From contig NC_015635.1 of the NCBI RefSeq assembly GCF_000270245.1, positions 3,038,001 through 3,102,000 on the forward strand: 64,000 nt of DNA, given 5' to 3'. The notes under the pieces were generated by a model that was not told the DNA's origin, ran no database searches, and was given only the letters and a program-made list of their open reading frames with translations. A program made the translations under genes and the position numbers. Origin of the DNA: Microlunatus phosphovorus NM-1. GTDB taxonomy: Bacteria > Actinomycetota > Actinomycetes > Propionibacteriales > Propionibacteriaceae. Positions 36,553 through 46,900 of this stretch are shown here, one piece after another. The first letter of the stretch is position 1. The number at the start of each line of letters is the position of its first letter.

Positions 36553-37445
36553 GGCCAGATCCCTGTCGAAGTACCAGGAGGCGGGGTCACTGGCGCAGGA
36601 TTCGCTGTTGTTTCGGGCGCCAACGCCTTCTTTGACGACTTGATCGGGACGGTCGCAGGCGGGACGAGGAGTCCGACCAGGGTGTAGACATTGACCTCGG
36701 TAGCGCCAGTCGGTGCGAGCGGGGCGGTCTTGATCCGCTTACGAATGCTGACGAGACCCAACTGCTCGAGTGTCTTTATCCCGCGCTCGGCAGTGTCTGC
36801 ACTCCAGCCATACCAATCTGGCACTCGCTCGGACGCCAGTTCGAATCCTGGCTTTTCGTGCAGAGACACAAGCAGCATCGCGAGCGCCGGAGTGTCCAGC
36901 TTCTCGTACCAACCTTCGGTCCAGAACCGATGGCTGAGCTTGAGAAAACGATCAGCGTGGCCGTCTGGTCTGGTGTACGACGTCCCCGATCCGTCGGGCC
37001 GCAGCAGGGTGATAGTGATGTTGCGCGCCTTCCCCGTGCGCTGCCGAGTGATGAGGTTTCGCTGCTCGAGGCGACTTAGGATCTTGGTGGCCGCGGAGGA
37101 CGCGGATGCGCGGTCGGCGGTCTTGGTGGCGTCGAACACACGCGCCCAGACCGCGAGGGGCAGCGTTGTGCTCCAGCCATCTTCTCCTGCCCCGCTGCTT
37201 ATGATCGCGTGCGCGAACAGCAGCGCTAGGAGCCCGCGACGATCGCCCTTGCGGATGAACTCGCTCAGCGGGCCAGCGCGGTTGGCCAAACTCTTGTCGG
37301 GGTTCTGAACAAAGTCCCTCAGCAGCGGGGTGAACTCGCGCCCAGAACGCTTCAGGAGGTAGGCACGAGTCGCCGCCTCGTCAGCCGGCGCCTCGTCCTC
37401 GACGGAAGTGCTGGCGCCAGGATCGGGGTAGGTCGGCTGGTCCAT
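36549..37445 (-). CDS. Hypothetical protein with two winged-helix-like segments
   Basis: 298 residues, not assigned to a named family. Two segments look like winged helices: about 105-155 (ASSAATKILSRLEQRNLITR followed by a KARNITITLLRPDGSG wing) and about 225-255 (TAERGIKTLEQLGLVSIRKR). The N-terminus is acidic and the C-terminus is a Pro/Thr-rich tail. Paired winged helices occur in plasmid replication initiators and in regulators of transcription; no initiator signature is otherwise visible. It begins 260 bp after brxHI on the same strand and overlaps the DUF3800 gene, so it may be a BREX accessory or regulator. Confidence 0.55.
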   Translation of the reverse strand: MDQPTYPDPGASTSVEDEAPADEAATRAYLLKRSGREFTPLLRDFVQNPDKSLANRAGPLSEFIRKGDRRGLLALLFAHAIISSGAGEDGWSTTLPLAVWARVFDATKTADRASASSAATKILSRLEQRNLITRQRTGKARNITITLLRPDGSGTSYTRPDGHADRFLKLSHRFWTEGWYEKLDTPALAMLLVSLHEKPGFELASERVPDWYGWSADTAERGIKTLEQLGLVSIRKRIKTAPLAPTGATEVNVYTLVGLLVPPATVPIKSSKKALAPETTANPAPVTPPPGTSTGIWP

Positions 37446-37704
37446 GCCTCAAGAATCAGGTGTCGCAGCGCGATTTTCAAGCGGACCGTCATCCTCAAGA
37501 TTGACGGCACAGCGGGTGCTTTGGGTAAGCCCTGTGAACTCCATGCGATCTCCAATGGCACAACTATGTAATAACTCCGGTCAACTTCCGGATGAGCGAC
37601 CACTTCCAATCGGGGCGCGGGTTGACACCAAGCGCACCAGCTGGGTGGTCACGGACGATCGGCCTCGAATCCGCGCCCGGTAACCGTCCATCGACGTGGA
37701 AGGC
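37446..37704. other. Intergenic gap between brxHI and the winged-helix gene
   Basis: No convincing coding frame. The half next to the winged-helix gene is more AT-rich than its surroundings and holds two near-identical decamers, CCTCAAGAAT (37447-37456) and CCTCAAGATT (37491-37500), which could be regulator half-sites for the gene starting at 37445. No clear -35/-10 pair, terminator or tRNA was seen. Confidence 0.35.
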
Positions 37705-39885
37705 TCACGCGCCGCCTCTAGGACCTGGCACCCAGGTCGCGATCGGACGCGCCAGAACCCTGATTGCGCCCTCGCGATCAGCCAGCCGGGACTGCAGGGT
37801 GTCGCGAGCCAGATCTGGCGGCAACAGCTCGGAGAACTTCAGCTGTTCCAGCGCCCGGTCGCTGACGAAAGGCCGGAGACCCGCAAGGTCGCTCACCCGA
37901 GCTTGCACCTCGTGCACGGTCCGTCGCAGGTCATGAGCACCGACACTGCTGCGCAGCCCTATTTGGCGGTTGTCGTACACGTAGTCGTCATCGACCAGCG
38001 TTGGGTCGACCGACTCCAATGCAGCAACCAGGATCGCGTTCGCTCGGCCACCGGCCCAGGTCCACCACCGAGTGCGACCGGCGTCAGTGACAACCAGCGT
38101 GCTGTCCGCATCAACCCGGTTCAGGTACTCCGCGTGCACCGCCGGCAGGTGCTCAATCGCCCGGCGCGACAGCCGTGTTCGGGTCGGCAGAGCACCGAGC
38201 AGCACTCGCCGCTGGGCATCGACGAACTCGTGTGTCTGCGGCTGCCCGACGCTGATCCAGCGAGCGGCGCCAGACACGTCGGCCGGCTCGACGTGCGCGC
38301 GCCGCCTGGCCCAGTCGATCGCGGTCACCAGCCACCCCCGCCCGGCCAGTGCGAGCACGCGAGGTCCAGTCACCTTGCGGACGAGTACGAAGGGGTCAAC
38401 CTGACCGATCTCGGTTCGGCCGTGCACGATTGTGAACTGCGGCGAGGACGTGAAGACCGACAGCAACTCGAGGAAATGCCGGCGACCGAACTGCTTCTCC
38501 GCTTCAGGGCCGACGAACACCATCGGGCCGTCGACATCGAGGTGACCGGTCTGGACCATCCAATCGGTGATCAACTCCCGATCGACATCTGACCCGAGCG
38601 CAAGTCCGCCTAACGGCTGCCACCACGAGCCCCGTGGGAGAGCCCGCTTCTGTAGCGCCAGCGCCACGAGTTGCTGGGCCAGCACATGCCGTGGCAACGG
38701 AGGCGGCACTACTGGCTCGACAAAGCCCTCCTCCCAGAGCAGCGCCAGCGCCGTCGTCTGCACGAGTTCATCGTCTGTCACGGCCAGGAACAGCAGGTTG
38801 CGACTGCTGCCGGGTCGGCGCCCGGTGCGCCCGAGCCGTTGCAGGAAGGATGCGACGGTCTGCGGAGTGCCGACCTGGATCACCCGATCAAGATCACCGA
38901 CATCGATCCCCAGCTCCAGGGTTGAGGTCGACACGATGACGCAGTCCCGGGCCTCGGCGAACGCTTGCTCCGCCCGACGCCGCTCGTCAGAACTCAAGGA
39001 GGAATGCGACACGTACGTCTCGGTGCCGAGCCGACGCAGCTGGTTCGCCAGCACCTCGACATTCGCTCGTGTCTCGGCAAAGACCAGCCGCTTCTCCCCC
39101 GTGTGCAGTGCAAAGATGACCTTCGCCGCATTCACCAGGGACGCCACATAGTCGATCTCGATCGACGGTTCGACCACGCTGCCCTCGTTCGACCGGTTGC
39201 CGATCTCCAGACTGATCACCTGGCCTACTCCGCGATCCGCTGACGTCGAGCCTTGGAACCAAGACAACAGCTCTGTAGCGTTGCCAACGGTCGCCGACAG
39301 GCCGATCCGTTGCAACCGGCGGCCCGCGATCTCGCTCACGCGGGCAAGCACCGCGAGGAGGTGCCAGCCCCGGTCGTCGCCGGCGAAGGCATGAATCTCG
39401 TCCACTACGACTGCGCGGACATCTGACAGTAAGGATCGAGGATCGGTGACCGCTGAGACGAGCATCGACTCCAGCGACTCCGGCGTTGTCAGCAGCACAT
39501 CGGGATGTTCGATCGTCAACCGGCGGCGCACCGACTGCTTGGTGTCGCCGTGGCGAACGGCTGCTGTTCGGCCCAGCCAGCCCGCGTACGCGGACAGTCG
39601 CGGCTCAAGGTTGTTGAGGAGGGCCCGCAGCGGGCACACGTAGAGCACAGATGTGCCCCGCCAGTCATCAGCCGCCATCCGGGTGAGGAGTGGGAACAAA
39701 GCGGCCTCGGTCTTCCCGCCGGCGGTCGGAGCCAGCAACAGGGCGTCCTGTCCTGCCACGATGGGCTCGATCGCCTGGGACTGCAATGGCCGCAAGCTCG
39801 TCCAGCCAAGGGTGTTGACGATGTGGTGCTGCACCACCGGATGCAACACCTGAAAAGGATCAGCTGCTTCGCGACCGTCCGTCAT
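37705..39885 (-). CDS. brxHI: BREX type 2 Lhr-like DEAD/DEAH helicase BrxHI
   Basis: About 726 residues from the ATG at 39885 (an in-frame TTG lies one codon earlier). Superfamily 2 helicase: Q-like LRPLQSQAIEP, Walker A APTAGGKTEAAL (about 51-62), LLTTPESLESML, DEIH box VVVDEIHAF (near 160), motif III GLSATVGN, and motif VI FLQRLGRTGRRPGS (near 348). The C-terminal half is a long Lhr-type accessory region. Its ATG shares one base with the brxD stop. In type 2 BREX the helicase is the last of six genes; its step in defence is not established. Confidence 0.9.
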   Translation of the reverse strand: MTDGREAADPFQVLHPVVQHHIVNTLGWTSLRPLQSQAIEPIVAGQDALLLAPTAGGKTEAALFPLLTRMAADDWRGTSVLYVCPLRALLNNLEPRLSAYAGWLGRTAAVRHGDTKQSVRRRLTIEHPDVLLTTPESLESMLVSAVTDPRSLLSDVRAVVVDEIHAFAGDDRGWHLLAVLARVSEIAGRRLQRIGLSATVGNATELLSWFQGSTSADRGVGQVISLEIGNRSNEGSVVEPSIEIDYVASLVNAAKVIFALHTGEKRLVFAETRANVEVLANQLRRLGTETYVSHSSLSSDERRRAEQAFAEARDCVIVSTSTLELGIDVGDLDRVIQVGTPQTVASFLQRLGRTGRRPGSSRNLLFLAVTDDELVQTTALALLWEEGFVEPVVPPPLPRHVLAQQLVALALQKRALPRGSWWQPLGGLALGSDVDRELITDWMVQTGHLDVDGPMVFVGPEAEKQFGRRHFLELLSVFTSSPQFTIVHGRTEIGQVDPFVLVRKVTGPRVLALAGRGWLVTAIDWARRRAHVEPADVSGAARWISVGQPQTHEFVDAQRRVLLGALPTRTRLSRRAIEHLPAVHAEYLNRVDADSTLVVTDAGRTRWWTWAGGRANAILVAALESVDPTLVDDDYVYDNRQIGLRSSVGAHDLRRTVHEVQARVSDLAGLRPFVSDRALEQLKFSELLPPDLARDTLQSRLADREGAIRVLARPIATWVPGPRGGA

Positions 39886-41213
39886 CAAAACTCGAGATCG
39901 ATATCGTCCGGTCCTTGAGCCCCGCGAGCTCGCGGGGAGCTCGCCGTCGCACGCTCGGTCGCGGTCAGTTCTGCGTCGGTGACGGTCAACCGGTAGTGCT
40001 GCCGTGGGTCGAAGTCCTCGAACTGATCAACGCGGTCCAGCACATCTCCGACGAGCTTCTTGAGGAAGACTCGTGGGGCAACGCCGATACTGCCGCCTAG
40101 CGAGCCGGCCACCGCATCAGCCAGCACACCCAGGTATGCATCGTCGACAAGAGCGCGGACCCGATCTGCGTGATCGCTACCCTCTGCGTAAAGATCTCGG
40201 ACCCGAACTCCCAGCTCCACCAGGGATCCCCGGGTGAATCCGGCCAGCCGGATCTGCACTGCTCTGGGGTTGTCGAAGCGTCGCTCAGCAGTGAAGTCGG
40301 CGTGCAGGCGCTGCGCCAACGGCGGCAGCCGAGACAGCCCGGACGGTCCCTCGAAGAAGGCTGGGGTGCCGGTGATCATCAGGTACAGACCTGGGTAGCG
40401 GCCGGCGTCCATCTCGTCGATCAGCTGCCGTAGCGCGTTCAGTGCCTTGTCCCGCACATCCCCGCGCACCCGCTGCAGCGTCTCTACCTCATCGAGCACG
40501 ACCACCAACCCGGGATGCCCAGCGTCCCTCAGTACCAGGAGCAGTCCCTGCAAAGCACCCATCGCACCGAAGTGATCGAGGTCGCCGCGAATCCCGGCAG
40601 ATCGCTTTGCGGCGGCGGCCACATGTGGCTGACCGCCGAGCCAGGCGATTAGCGAGTCCGCGGTCGACTGGTCACCGCCCGACACGGCGGCCCGATAGGC
40701 CCGCAGCGCCTGCGCGAACGCGGGTGTGGTGTTTCGCACCGCAGTGAGCCGTTGCTCCAGCACTCGGTCGACCGAGGCAACTGAGCCCTCACCGCTCTCC
40801 TCGACGTCCGACTCCACGGTAAACAGCCAGGAGTCGAGCACAGAACGGAACGCGCTCGGCGGTACCGACAAGGTCCGCAACGACTCCACAATGCGGCGGT
40901 AGACCGTCTCCAGCCGGTGCAGCGGCGTCTCGGTCTCCGAGATCTGCACCTCCGCCGCGGCGAAGCCTCGCCGCAACGCCAGTTCGCTCAGATAGCGAGC
41001 GAAGAATGTCTTGCCCGATCCGTACTCACCGCGCACGGCCTTGAAGACCGAGCCGCCGCCAGCGACTGTGGTCAGCTCATCGCTGAGCGTGGACTCGAAT
41101 GGCCGCAGGCCAACCGCGAGCAGATCCAGTCCTTGCGCAGGCACAGTGCCTCGACGCAGCGCATCCAGCACCTCCCGTCGGCGGCGCGGCGACACGGGCC
41201 CAGGGTCGGTCAC
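39885..41213 (-). CDS. brxD: BREX type 2 ATP-binding protein BrxD
   Basis: 442 residues from a GTG at 41213. AAA-type ATPase: Walker A GEYGSGKTFFARYL (about 61-74), Walker B LVVVLDEVETLQRVRGD (near 236), arginine-rich sensor region and a helical C-terminal part. Match to BrxD is by this motif spacing and by position between pglZ and brxHI. Overlaps pglZ by 4 bases (GTGA) and brxHI by 1. Presumed cytoplasmic partner of the BREX complex; specific role unknown. Confidence 0.9.
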   Translation of the reverse strand: MTDPGPVSPRRRREVLDALRRGTVPAQGLDLLAVGLRPFESTLSDELTTVAGGGSVFKAVRGEYGSGKTFFARYLSELALRRGFAAAEVQISETETPLHRLETVYRRIVESLRTLSVPPSAFRSVLDSWLFTVESDVEESGEGSVASVDRVLEQRLTAVRNTTPAFAQALRAYRAAVSGGDQSTADSLIAWLGGQPHVAAAAKRSAGIRGDLDHFGAMGALQGLLLVLRDAGHPGLVVVLDEVETLQRVRGDVRDKALNALRQLIDEMDAGRYPGLYLMITGTPAFFEGPSGLSRLPPLAQRLHADFTAERRFDNPRAVQIRLAGFTRGSLVELGVRVRDLYAEGSDHADRVRALVDDAYLGVLADAVAGSLGGSIGVAPRVFLKKLVGDVLDRVDQFEDFDPRQHYRLTVTDAELTATERATASSPRARGAQGPDDIDLEF

Positions 41214-43948
41214 AGCGTTACCCCGAACTGTTCCACCGCGAGCTCAAGATCCAGGATCACCGCGCCCGTCGCCGGTTCACGCGCGATCACGGCGTAACCC
41301 TCGATATTGAGCAGCTTGCGGATCTGCTCCAGGGCCCCTGGCAGCCTGGCCGGTGCGACCTCGAGAACGAGCGCGCACTGCTGCGACGCCAGACGGTGCT
41401 GTGGTGCGGTCAGGAGCCTCGTGAGCACTCGGCTCACCTGCTCGTCAGTGATCGCCAGCCGCCCGACCACCTGCTTCTGCGCTCGATACGCCGACGAGTG
41501 CAGCAGCCTTGTCACCCAGTCCGGTCTCGGCAGCGGCGACGAATCCGCCAGCTCGTCATCAAACAGGGTCGGAGGATCGACGTTCGGTGATCCAGTTGAC
41601 TGGGGGGCATGAGCGGCCCCGACAGGCTCGGACCACCATGCAGGTTGCTGGGACGGGGCCAGACGCACCCCGGGATCCTGGGCCCGTTCGATCGGGACCA
41701 TGATCAACACCGGTATCACGACCTCGGCAGGCGCTGCTCCCCCGTGGTAGCCGGCCTTCATCGGCCCGTACCGTAGCCGTTCGGACACGGCCAGCACCGC
41801 GCGATGGTCCGCGCTCAGTACGCGTGACCCCTCGATCATCACCTCGTCGGCATGCACCGGCTCTTCGGCGTTCCGATAGCGGGTCGTGCTGCTGCCGGGG
41901 TGGGCCCGCTGCTGACCGAGACGACGCTCGACAACGTGTCCATGGTCGGAGGCGATCACCACGGTCCGGCCCGCTTCGCGGGCCCGGTCCAGCAGGGGCC
42001 GCAGGTGCTTGACGGCGTCCACGCTCCAGTGGGTGCCCGCCGGGTCGCTCCGATCCAGGGCGTCGTCGATGGTGTTGAGCACCGCGCTGACCAGACGGGT
42101 GCCGGGATCGTCGATGGCGTGCCGCACTCGATCCGCCAAAGAGTGGCCGAGCCTGGCCACCTCCAAGTCGCGCTTATGGAACAGCGGCGATCCGGTCAGG
42201 CCGTGAGCACGGGTCAGCTCCTCGTAGCCTCGCGTCTCACGATCCTGTGGACCCGCGACCAGCTCACCGGACAACAGCGACGTCCGGCTCACCTCGGTGA
42301 CACTCGGCAACACCGCCAACGCGGCGGCTCGGCGAGGGCTCCCGTCGTCCAGCCGCTCCGCCCAGACGGCAGTCGGATTGTCCAGTAGGTCGGTGAACAC
42401 CTCGGTGGCCACCCCGGTGCTCAGACCATCGAGCACCAGCAGCAGCACCAACTCCGTGCGAGCGAGCGGGAAGACCACCTCCGGCAGTACGTGCTCCAGC
42501 AGGTAGACCCGGCTGCCGTCGTGCTCCAGGTAGCCGTCCTCGGCTCCTTCCTCGTCCCGCACGCCGTTCGCCAGGGACTGGGCGAACTCGAGGTCATGTC
42601 GATCCCGGACGGCACGAACGAGTCCCAGTAGGCCTTCCAGCACCGTTCCCAATGCCGGATCGTCCACCCCGCCGGCGGCGTCATTGACCGCGGCGTCGAC
42701 CCACCCGTCGGTATCCGCCTGGCGTCGGCTGAGCGCTGCCAGCGTGTCGTTGACCGAGGTGTCCGACGACTCGACGACCTGCAACCAGCGTGCCAGTCGG
42801 ACCGATGCCTGGAACACCGGCAGCCGTGGGTCCACCCTCGCCAGCACGTGCCCGAGGACCGCCTGCCAGGCGTGCTCGATCTCCTCGGCAGCTGCCACCG
42901 GCGCCCGCAAGCCGTCAGCCAGTCGATGCAGCCTCCGCTGTAGGCCCGTTCGCAACAGGTCGGATCGCTCGGCCAAGCCTTCTGCTCCGGCGACGCGGAT
43001 CAACCCGTCCGCGGCCGCTATGGTCCGATCGGCATCGGGCCTCGTGCGGTCGTCGGTGAGCAGCGTGGCGGTGACCGTCTCCGCCTGCGGACCGATCAAC
43101 CGCATAGCCTGCTCGACGGCACCGTCCCCGATGCCACCGAGATGACCTGAAAGCCGCGCAACAGCCACCTCGGCTTCATGGCGGTGGCGGGTCTCGGCGT
43201 GCAGGAACCCGACTACCAGACCCAGCGGTACGAGATCGCCGGGCCGACCATCTCGAAAGAGCCGGCGGACCGCCGGGGCTGCCTCACCGGCAGCGTCCGC
43301 AATCCAGTCCACGATTGCGTCCGCCAAGGCGTCGCCACCGGCCTCGCGCAGCTCACCGAGACCACGGGTGGCGTCGGCTCTGGTCGTCCATCCCAGCACG
43401 GAAACCAGATCGAGTGCAGAGGCATCGAGACCCAGCACGGTCCGGGCCACGGAACCGAAGGCGTGATCGCGGGTGAGCATCCCGGCGGGCGCGGCCGGCC
43501 ACCCCTGGGCCGGCATCAGTTCCAGCAGTCCCTGGGCAATCCCCTGCTGAGCGGGAATCGACGTCAGTCGTACGTCGACAGCGACGGCGCCGAAGCGCTG
43601 CCGGACGGCCTGCCACGGGTCCGGGCTGCGCAGCCGCTGCCCGATCAGATGAGCCAGAACTCCCGCGCCGAGATCATCCTCGCCGCGGTCGGTGACCAGC
43701 ACCGACCAGCGATCGGGACGCCAGCCCAGCAAGACCTCCCGCGCGGCCAGGGCCGACTCGGCGTAGCTGACCTCAACCGGTCGTCCACGATGCTCGGTGA
43801 TCAACCGATCCTCGCCTGCCAGCCGGCCGCGGATGCCGAGCACACCGTCCCGGCTGCCGTAGCGCTGGCCGAGGACGTAGTCGATCATGGCGTGCACCAT
43901 GGCCGGCGAGACAACGGTGGCATGGGAGGACCGGGCGACGGTGGTCAT
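41210..43948 (-). CDS. pglZ: BREX phosphatase-like protein PglZ
   Basis: 912 residues from the ATG at 43948, which overlaps the pglY stop (ATGA); the longer frame to 44143 is a shadow of pglY. The alkaline-phosphatase-superfamily domain has the metal-binding and nucleophile region LVLLLVLDGLSTGVATEVF (near 506) and the downstream VVIASDHGHVVERR (near 660) with Asp-His-x-His ligands. A long helical N-terminal half precedes it. PglZ is the hallmark gene of BREX and is needed for both methylation and defence in studied systems. Confidence 0.95.
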   Translation of the reverse strand: MTTVARSSHATVVSPAMVHAMIDYVLGQRYGSRDGVLGIRGRLAGEDRLITEHRGRPVEVSYAESALAAREVLLGWRPDRWSVLVTDRGEDDLGAGVLAHLIGQRLRSPDPWQAVRQRFGAVAVDVRLTSIPAQQGIAQGLLELMPAQGWPAAPAGMLTRDHAFGSVARTVLGLDASALDLVSVLGWTTRADATRGLGELREAGGDALADAIVDWIADAAGEAAPAVRRLFRDGRPGDLVPLGLVVGFLHAETRHRHEAEVAVARLSGHLGGIGDGAVEQAMRLIGPQAETVTATLLTDDRTRPDADRTIAAADGLIRVAGAEGLAERSDLLRTGLQRRLHRLADGLRAPVAAAEEIEHAWQAVLGHVLARVDPRLPVFQASVRLARWLQVVESSDTSVNDTLAALSRRQADTDGWVDAAVNDAAGGVDDPALGTVLEGLLGLVRAVRDRHDLEFAQSLANGVRDEEGAEDGYLEHDGSRVYLLEHVLPEVVFPLARTELVLLLVLDGLSTGVATEVFTDLLDNPTAVWAERLDDGSPRRAAALAVLPSVTEVSRTSLLSGELVAGPQDRETRGYEELTRAHGLTGSPLFHKRDLEVARLGHSLADRVRHAIDDPGTRLVSAVLNTIDDALDRSDPAGTHWSVDAVKHLRPLLDRAREAGRTVVIASDHGHVVERRLGQQRAHPGSSTTRYRNAEEPVHADEVMIEGSRVLSADHRAVLAVSERLRYGPMKAGYHGGAAPAEVVIPVLIMVPIERAQDPGVRLAPSQQPAWWSEPVGAAHAPQSTGSPNVDPPTLFDDELADSSPLPRPDWVTRLLHSSAYRAQKQVVGRLAITDEQVSRVLTRLLTAPQHRLASQQCALVLEVAPARLPGALEQIRKLLNIEGYAVIAREPATGAVILDLELAVEQFGVTL

Positions 43949-46900
43949 TCCTCGACGTGCCATTCCACGATGATCGCCCTGCCCGGGTGTGCGTCCCGGA
44001 CAGCCTGCAGCTCCGAGACGACAGCGACCGGGCTGTCCCCGGCAGCGAGGGTTCGGCGGCCAGCCGAAGGGTGGGTCCGCCGCTGCTGCTCCTGATCCTG
44101 GCGCCGCACGGGAGAATCCGGAAGAGTCGGTGGGGTCAGCCAAGTGAACAGGGCCGTCTCCGCCCGTTCGAGCGCGCCCACGATGCCGACCACCATCTCG
44201 TCGGACTCCAGGCTGCGTCGCACGTCCTCCAGGATGTCAGCGGCCTGCTCTGCTCGGGGACCCTCGCCGCGTTGAGCGTCCTGCAGCGGCCGCAACCGTT
44301 CCCAACGGAACTGGCCGAGCGCGGAGGCAACGGCGCCGGCAGTAGACATGGACCGGGCCAAGGCGGTCTCGTTGCCGACATCGGCCACGGCGAGCCGACG
44401 GATGAGGTCGACCCCGTCGAGGTGACGCAGCACCTGCGTGAGCTCGGCCGCGGACTTGGCGGTGGCCAGGCGCTGACCGGCGCCACCGGCATCAAGATCA
44501 ACACGTCCGTACGCCCGCTCCACTGCCGGAACCAGATCCTGCACCGCCTGATAGCGAGCCTGCACCGCCTCCTTGACCCGCTGCGCCAGATCAGCCACGG
44601 CCTGGGGAGTGAGGTGCCGCCCCCCGGTGGTACCGAACAGCCGCCCGGCCCGATCGTTAGCCACCGACCAGTCCGTCGGCTCCGGCATGGCCTGCTCTCG
44701 CATCTCCATCTCCGGACGGAGAGCGCCCGGCGCAGGTGCCGGAATAGGCGCTCCGTACGCGAACCAGGCGCGCCGCCGCAGTGCCGCCCAGGCCAGCACG
44801 ATGAGGTGCTTGACCTCGGATCGGAGCCCGTTGGGCGGGGTCATGCTCTCGATCCAGCGCTCGACCTCTCCTACGGTCACAGGCCCAGTGGCGTTGCCTC
44901 GTCGGCCCAGCTCGCGCTCGAACTCCGCCGCCCACGGCTGCAGTCGGTCGTCGCCGAACACGAAGTGGGTCTCGGCGGCGTGACCGACCCCAAGCGGATT
45001 GGCCACCCGGCGGACGGCAGCGATATCGCCCTGCAGCGGCACCCGCCGGTCGGGATCGGCCATCGCACGCTCGACGTGCTCGTAGACGGCCTTCAGATCG
45101 CGGGGCCGAACCTCGATGTCGGATGGCTGGAAGCGTGGATGCGCCGGATAAGTCGCGTCGAACGCCTGCTCCAGCAGATTGGCGAAAGCCGCGGCCAGAG
45201 TGACACCGACCGGGCGCTGCGGATCGAAGCCGCGATCCAGTGAGGTGAGCACCCGCTCGTGCGCGTCATCGATGACGTCGCCGGACCGAGTCGGGGCTGC
45301 TGCCTCGTACGCCACCTGGATGGCTCGCTCGACCGTGTGCCGCAGCGTGGTGCGGGAGGACTCCAGAATCGCCCGCGCCTGCACGCGGTCGGTCTCACTC
45401 AGATGATCTGCGTGGGAGGTCCACCGGTCACCGCTGCCGTCCAGCAGCCAGTTCAAGATCACCAGACGACGAACATCGCGCATCCGCTCCTCGGTGAAGA
45501 AGCGAGGCAGCCACACGATGGTCTGCGCATGGCGCTCGCGGGAGATCAGCGAGTCCAACCGCTCGGAGTCCTCCAACCAGGAGTGGCCCGCCTCGTCGAA
45601 CGGGTGGTCGATGATCACCCGCCAGGTGTTCGGCCGGTTCTGGAACTGCTCGTCGGAGAGCCAACCAGGATCACGCACGTTGCCGAACACGAGGTCCACG
45701 TCACGGCGGGATCCTCGCCAGACAATCTGGTGGACATACGCGCCCCGGACGTCTTCTGGGCCAAGCTCGATCCCGAGCCCGCTCGCCACCATCGACTTGA
45801 TCAGCTCCCGGCGGCGGCCCTCGTTGTCCTCCCCCTTGGCCTTCTCGACGATCGACTCGTAGTCGACGTCGGACAGCTGCATCCGGATCACCGGGTTGCG
45901 GACGTCACTGTCCAGGTGGATCTCGGGCACCTGCCGGGCCCAGTCGCGGACGCGGCTGGTCACCATAGTGGCCTCGTTGCCAGGCAGCGGGCTGACGATC
46001 GAGCCGTGGTTGAGGGAGGCGAGTCTGGAGGCCGTCAGCCCCTTCAGCGCGGGCACGTTCGGTGCGACCGCCGACAGCAGCAGAGTCCTGGCCAGCCGTT
46101 GGTTGGCCACCAGGCCGGCCGGGAGTGGCTCGCGACCGTCCAATTGCCCCTCGGTCAGCTCGTACGGCTCACGCAGCAGCGGCTCCAACTTGTCGGCATA
46201 CAAGGTGTTGGCCGAGCGGAACAGCGCCGCCACCTTCTGATCCAGCGGCTGCGCGCCCTGCACCACGTACGGGAACGTGTCTCCCACCGGAATGACGTCG
46301 TCGACGGTGAGTGTGTCGCGCCGATCCACCAGCATCTGTTGCATGACCTTGAGCGCGGTCCGCTCCCGCTGCATGACGCTGGCCAGCGATCGCAAGGTGG
46401 AGACCAGCGCTGGCGAGAAAGGGTAAGTCTGTCGGAACGCGGCTTCGTCAGCGCCGCGGTGCTGCTCGTCGGTGTTGATGCCGTCCAGCAGCACGTCCCA
46501 GACACCCGCTCGGTGACTGATGCGACCGAACGCCTCGTCCAAGATGCGGCGCCCCTCGTCGTTCTTGGGTCGCAGCAGCCTCTGCTGGGCGACGTAGGGC
46601 AGGTTGTCGTCGCCCAGTGCGATCTGGGCGAAGCGGCCCTCCTGGTGACGAAAGGCCCGATCCAGCGCATCCTGCTCGGCTCCGCTGGCGCCGGCGTCGG
46701 CGAACCAACGGCGAAGGTCCATCTGCCGAGCAACGAAGGAGACGAGCGGGATGGGTCGGTGTCCGATCCCGGACTCGACCAGCTTGGTGATCTTCTGCGA
46801 CTCACGCCGGAAGAACTCCCGATCTTGGACGGCGAAGGCCAGCCACAGCACCAGCTCGTCAAGGAAGAGGACCACGGCGTCGTAGCCCAGTGCCTGAGCG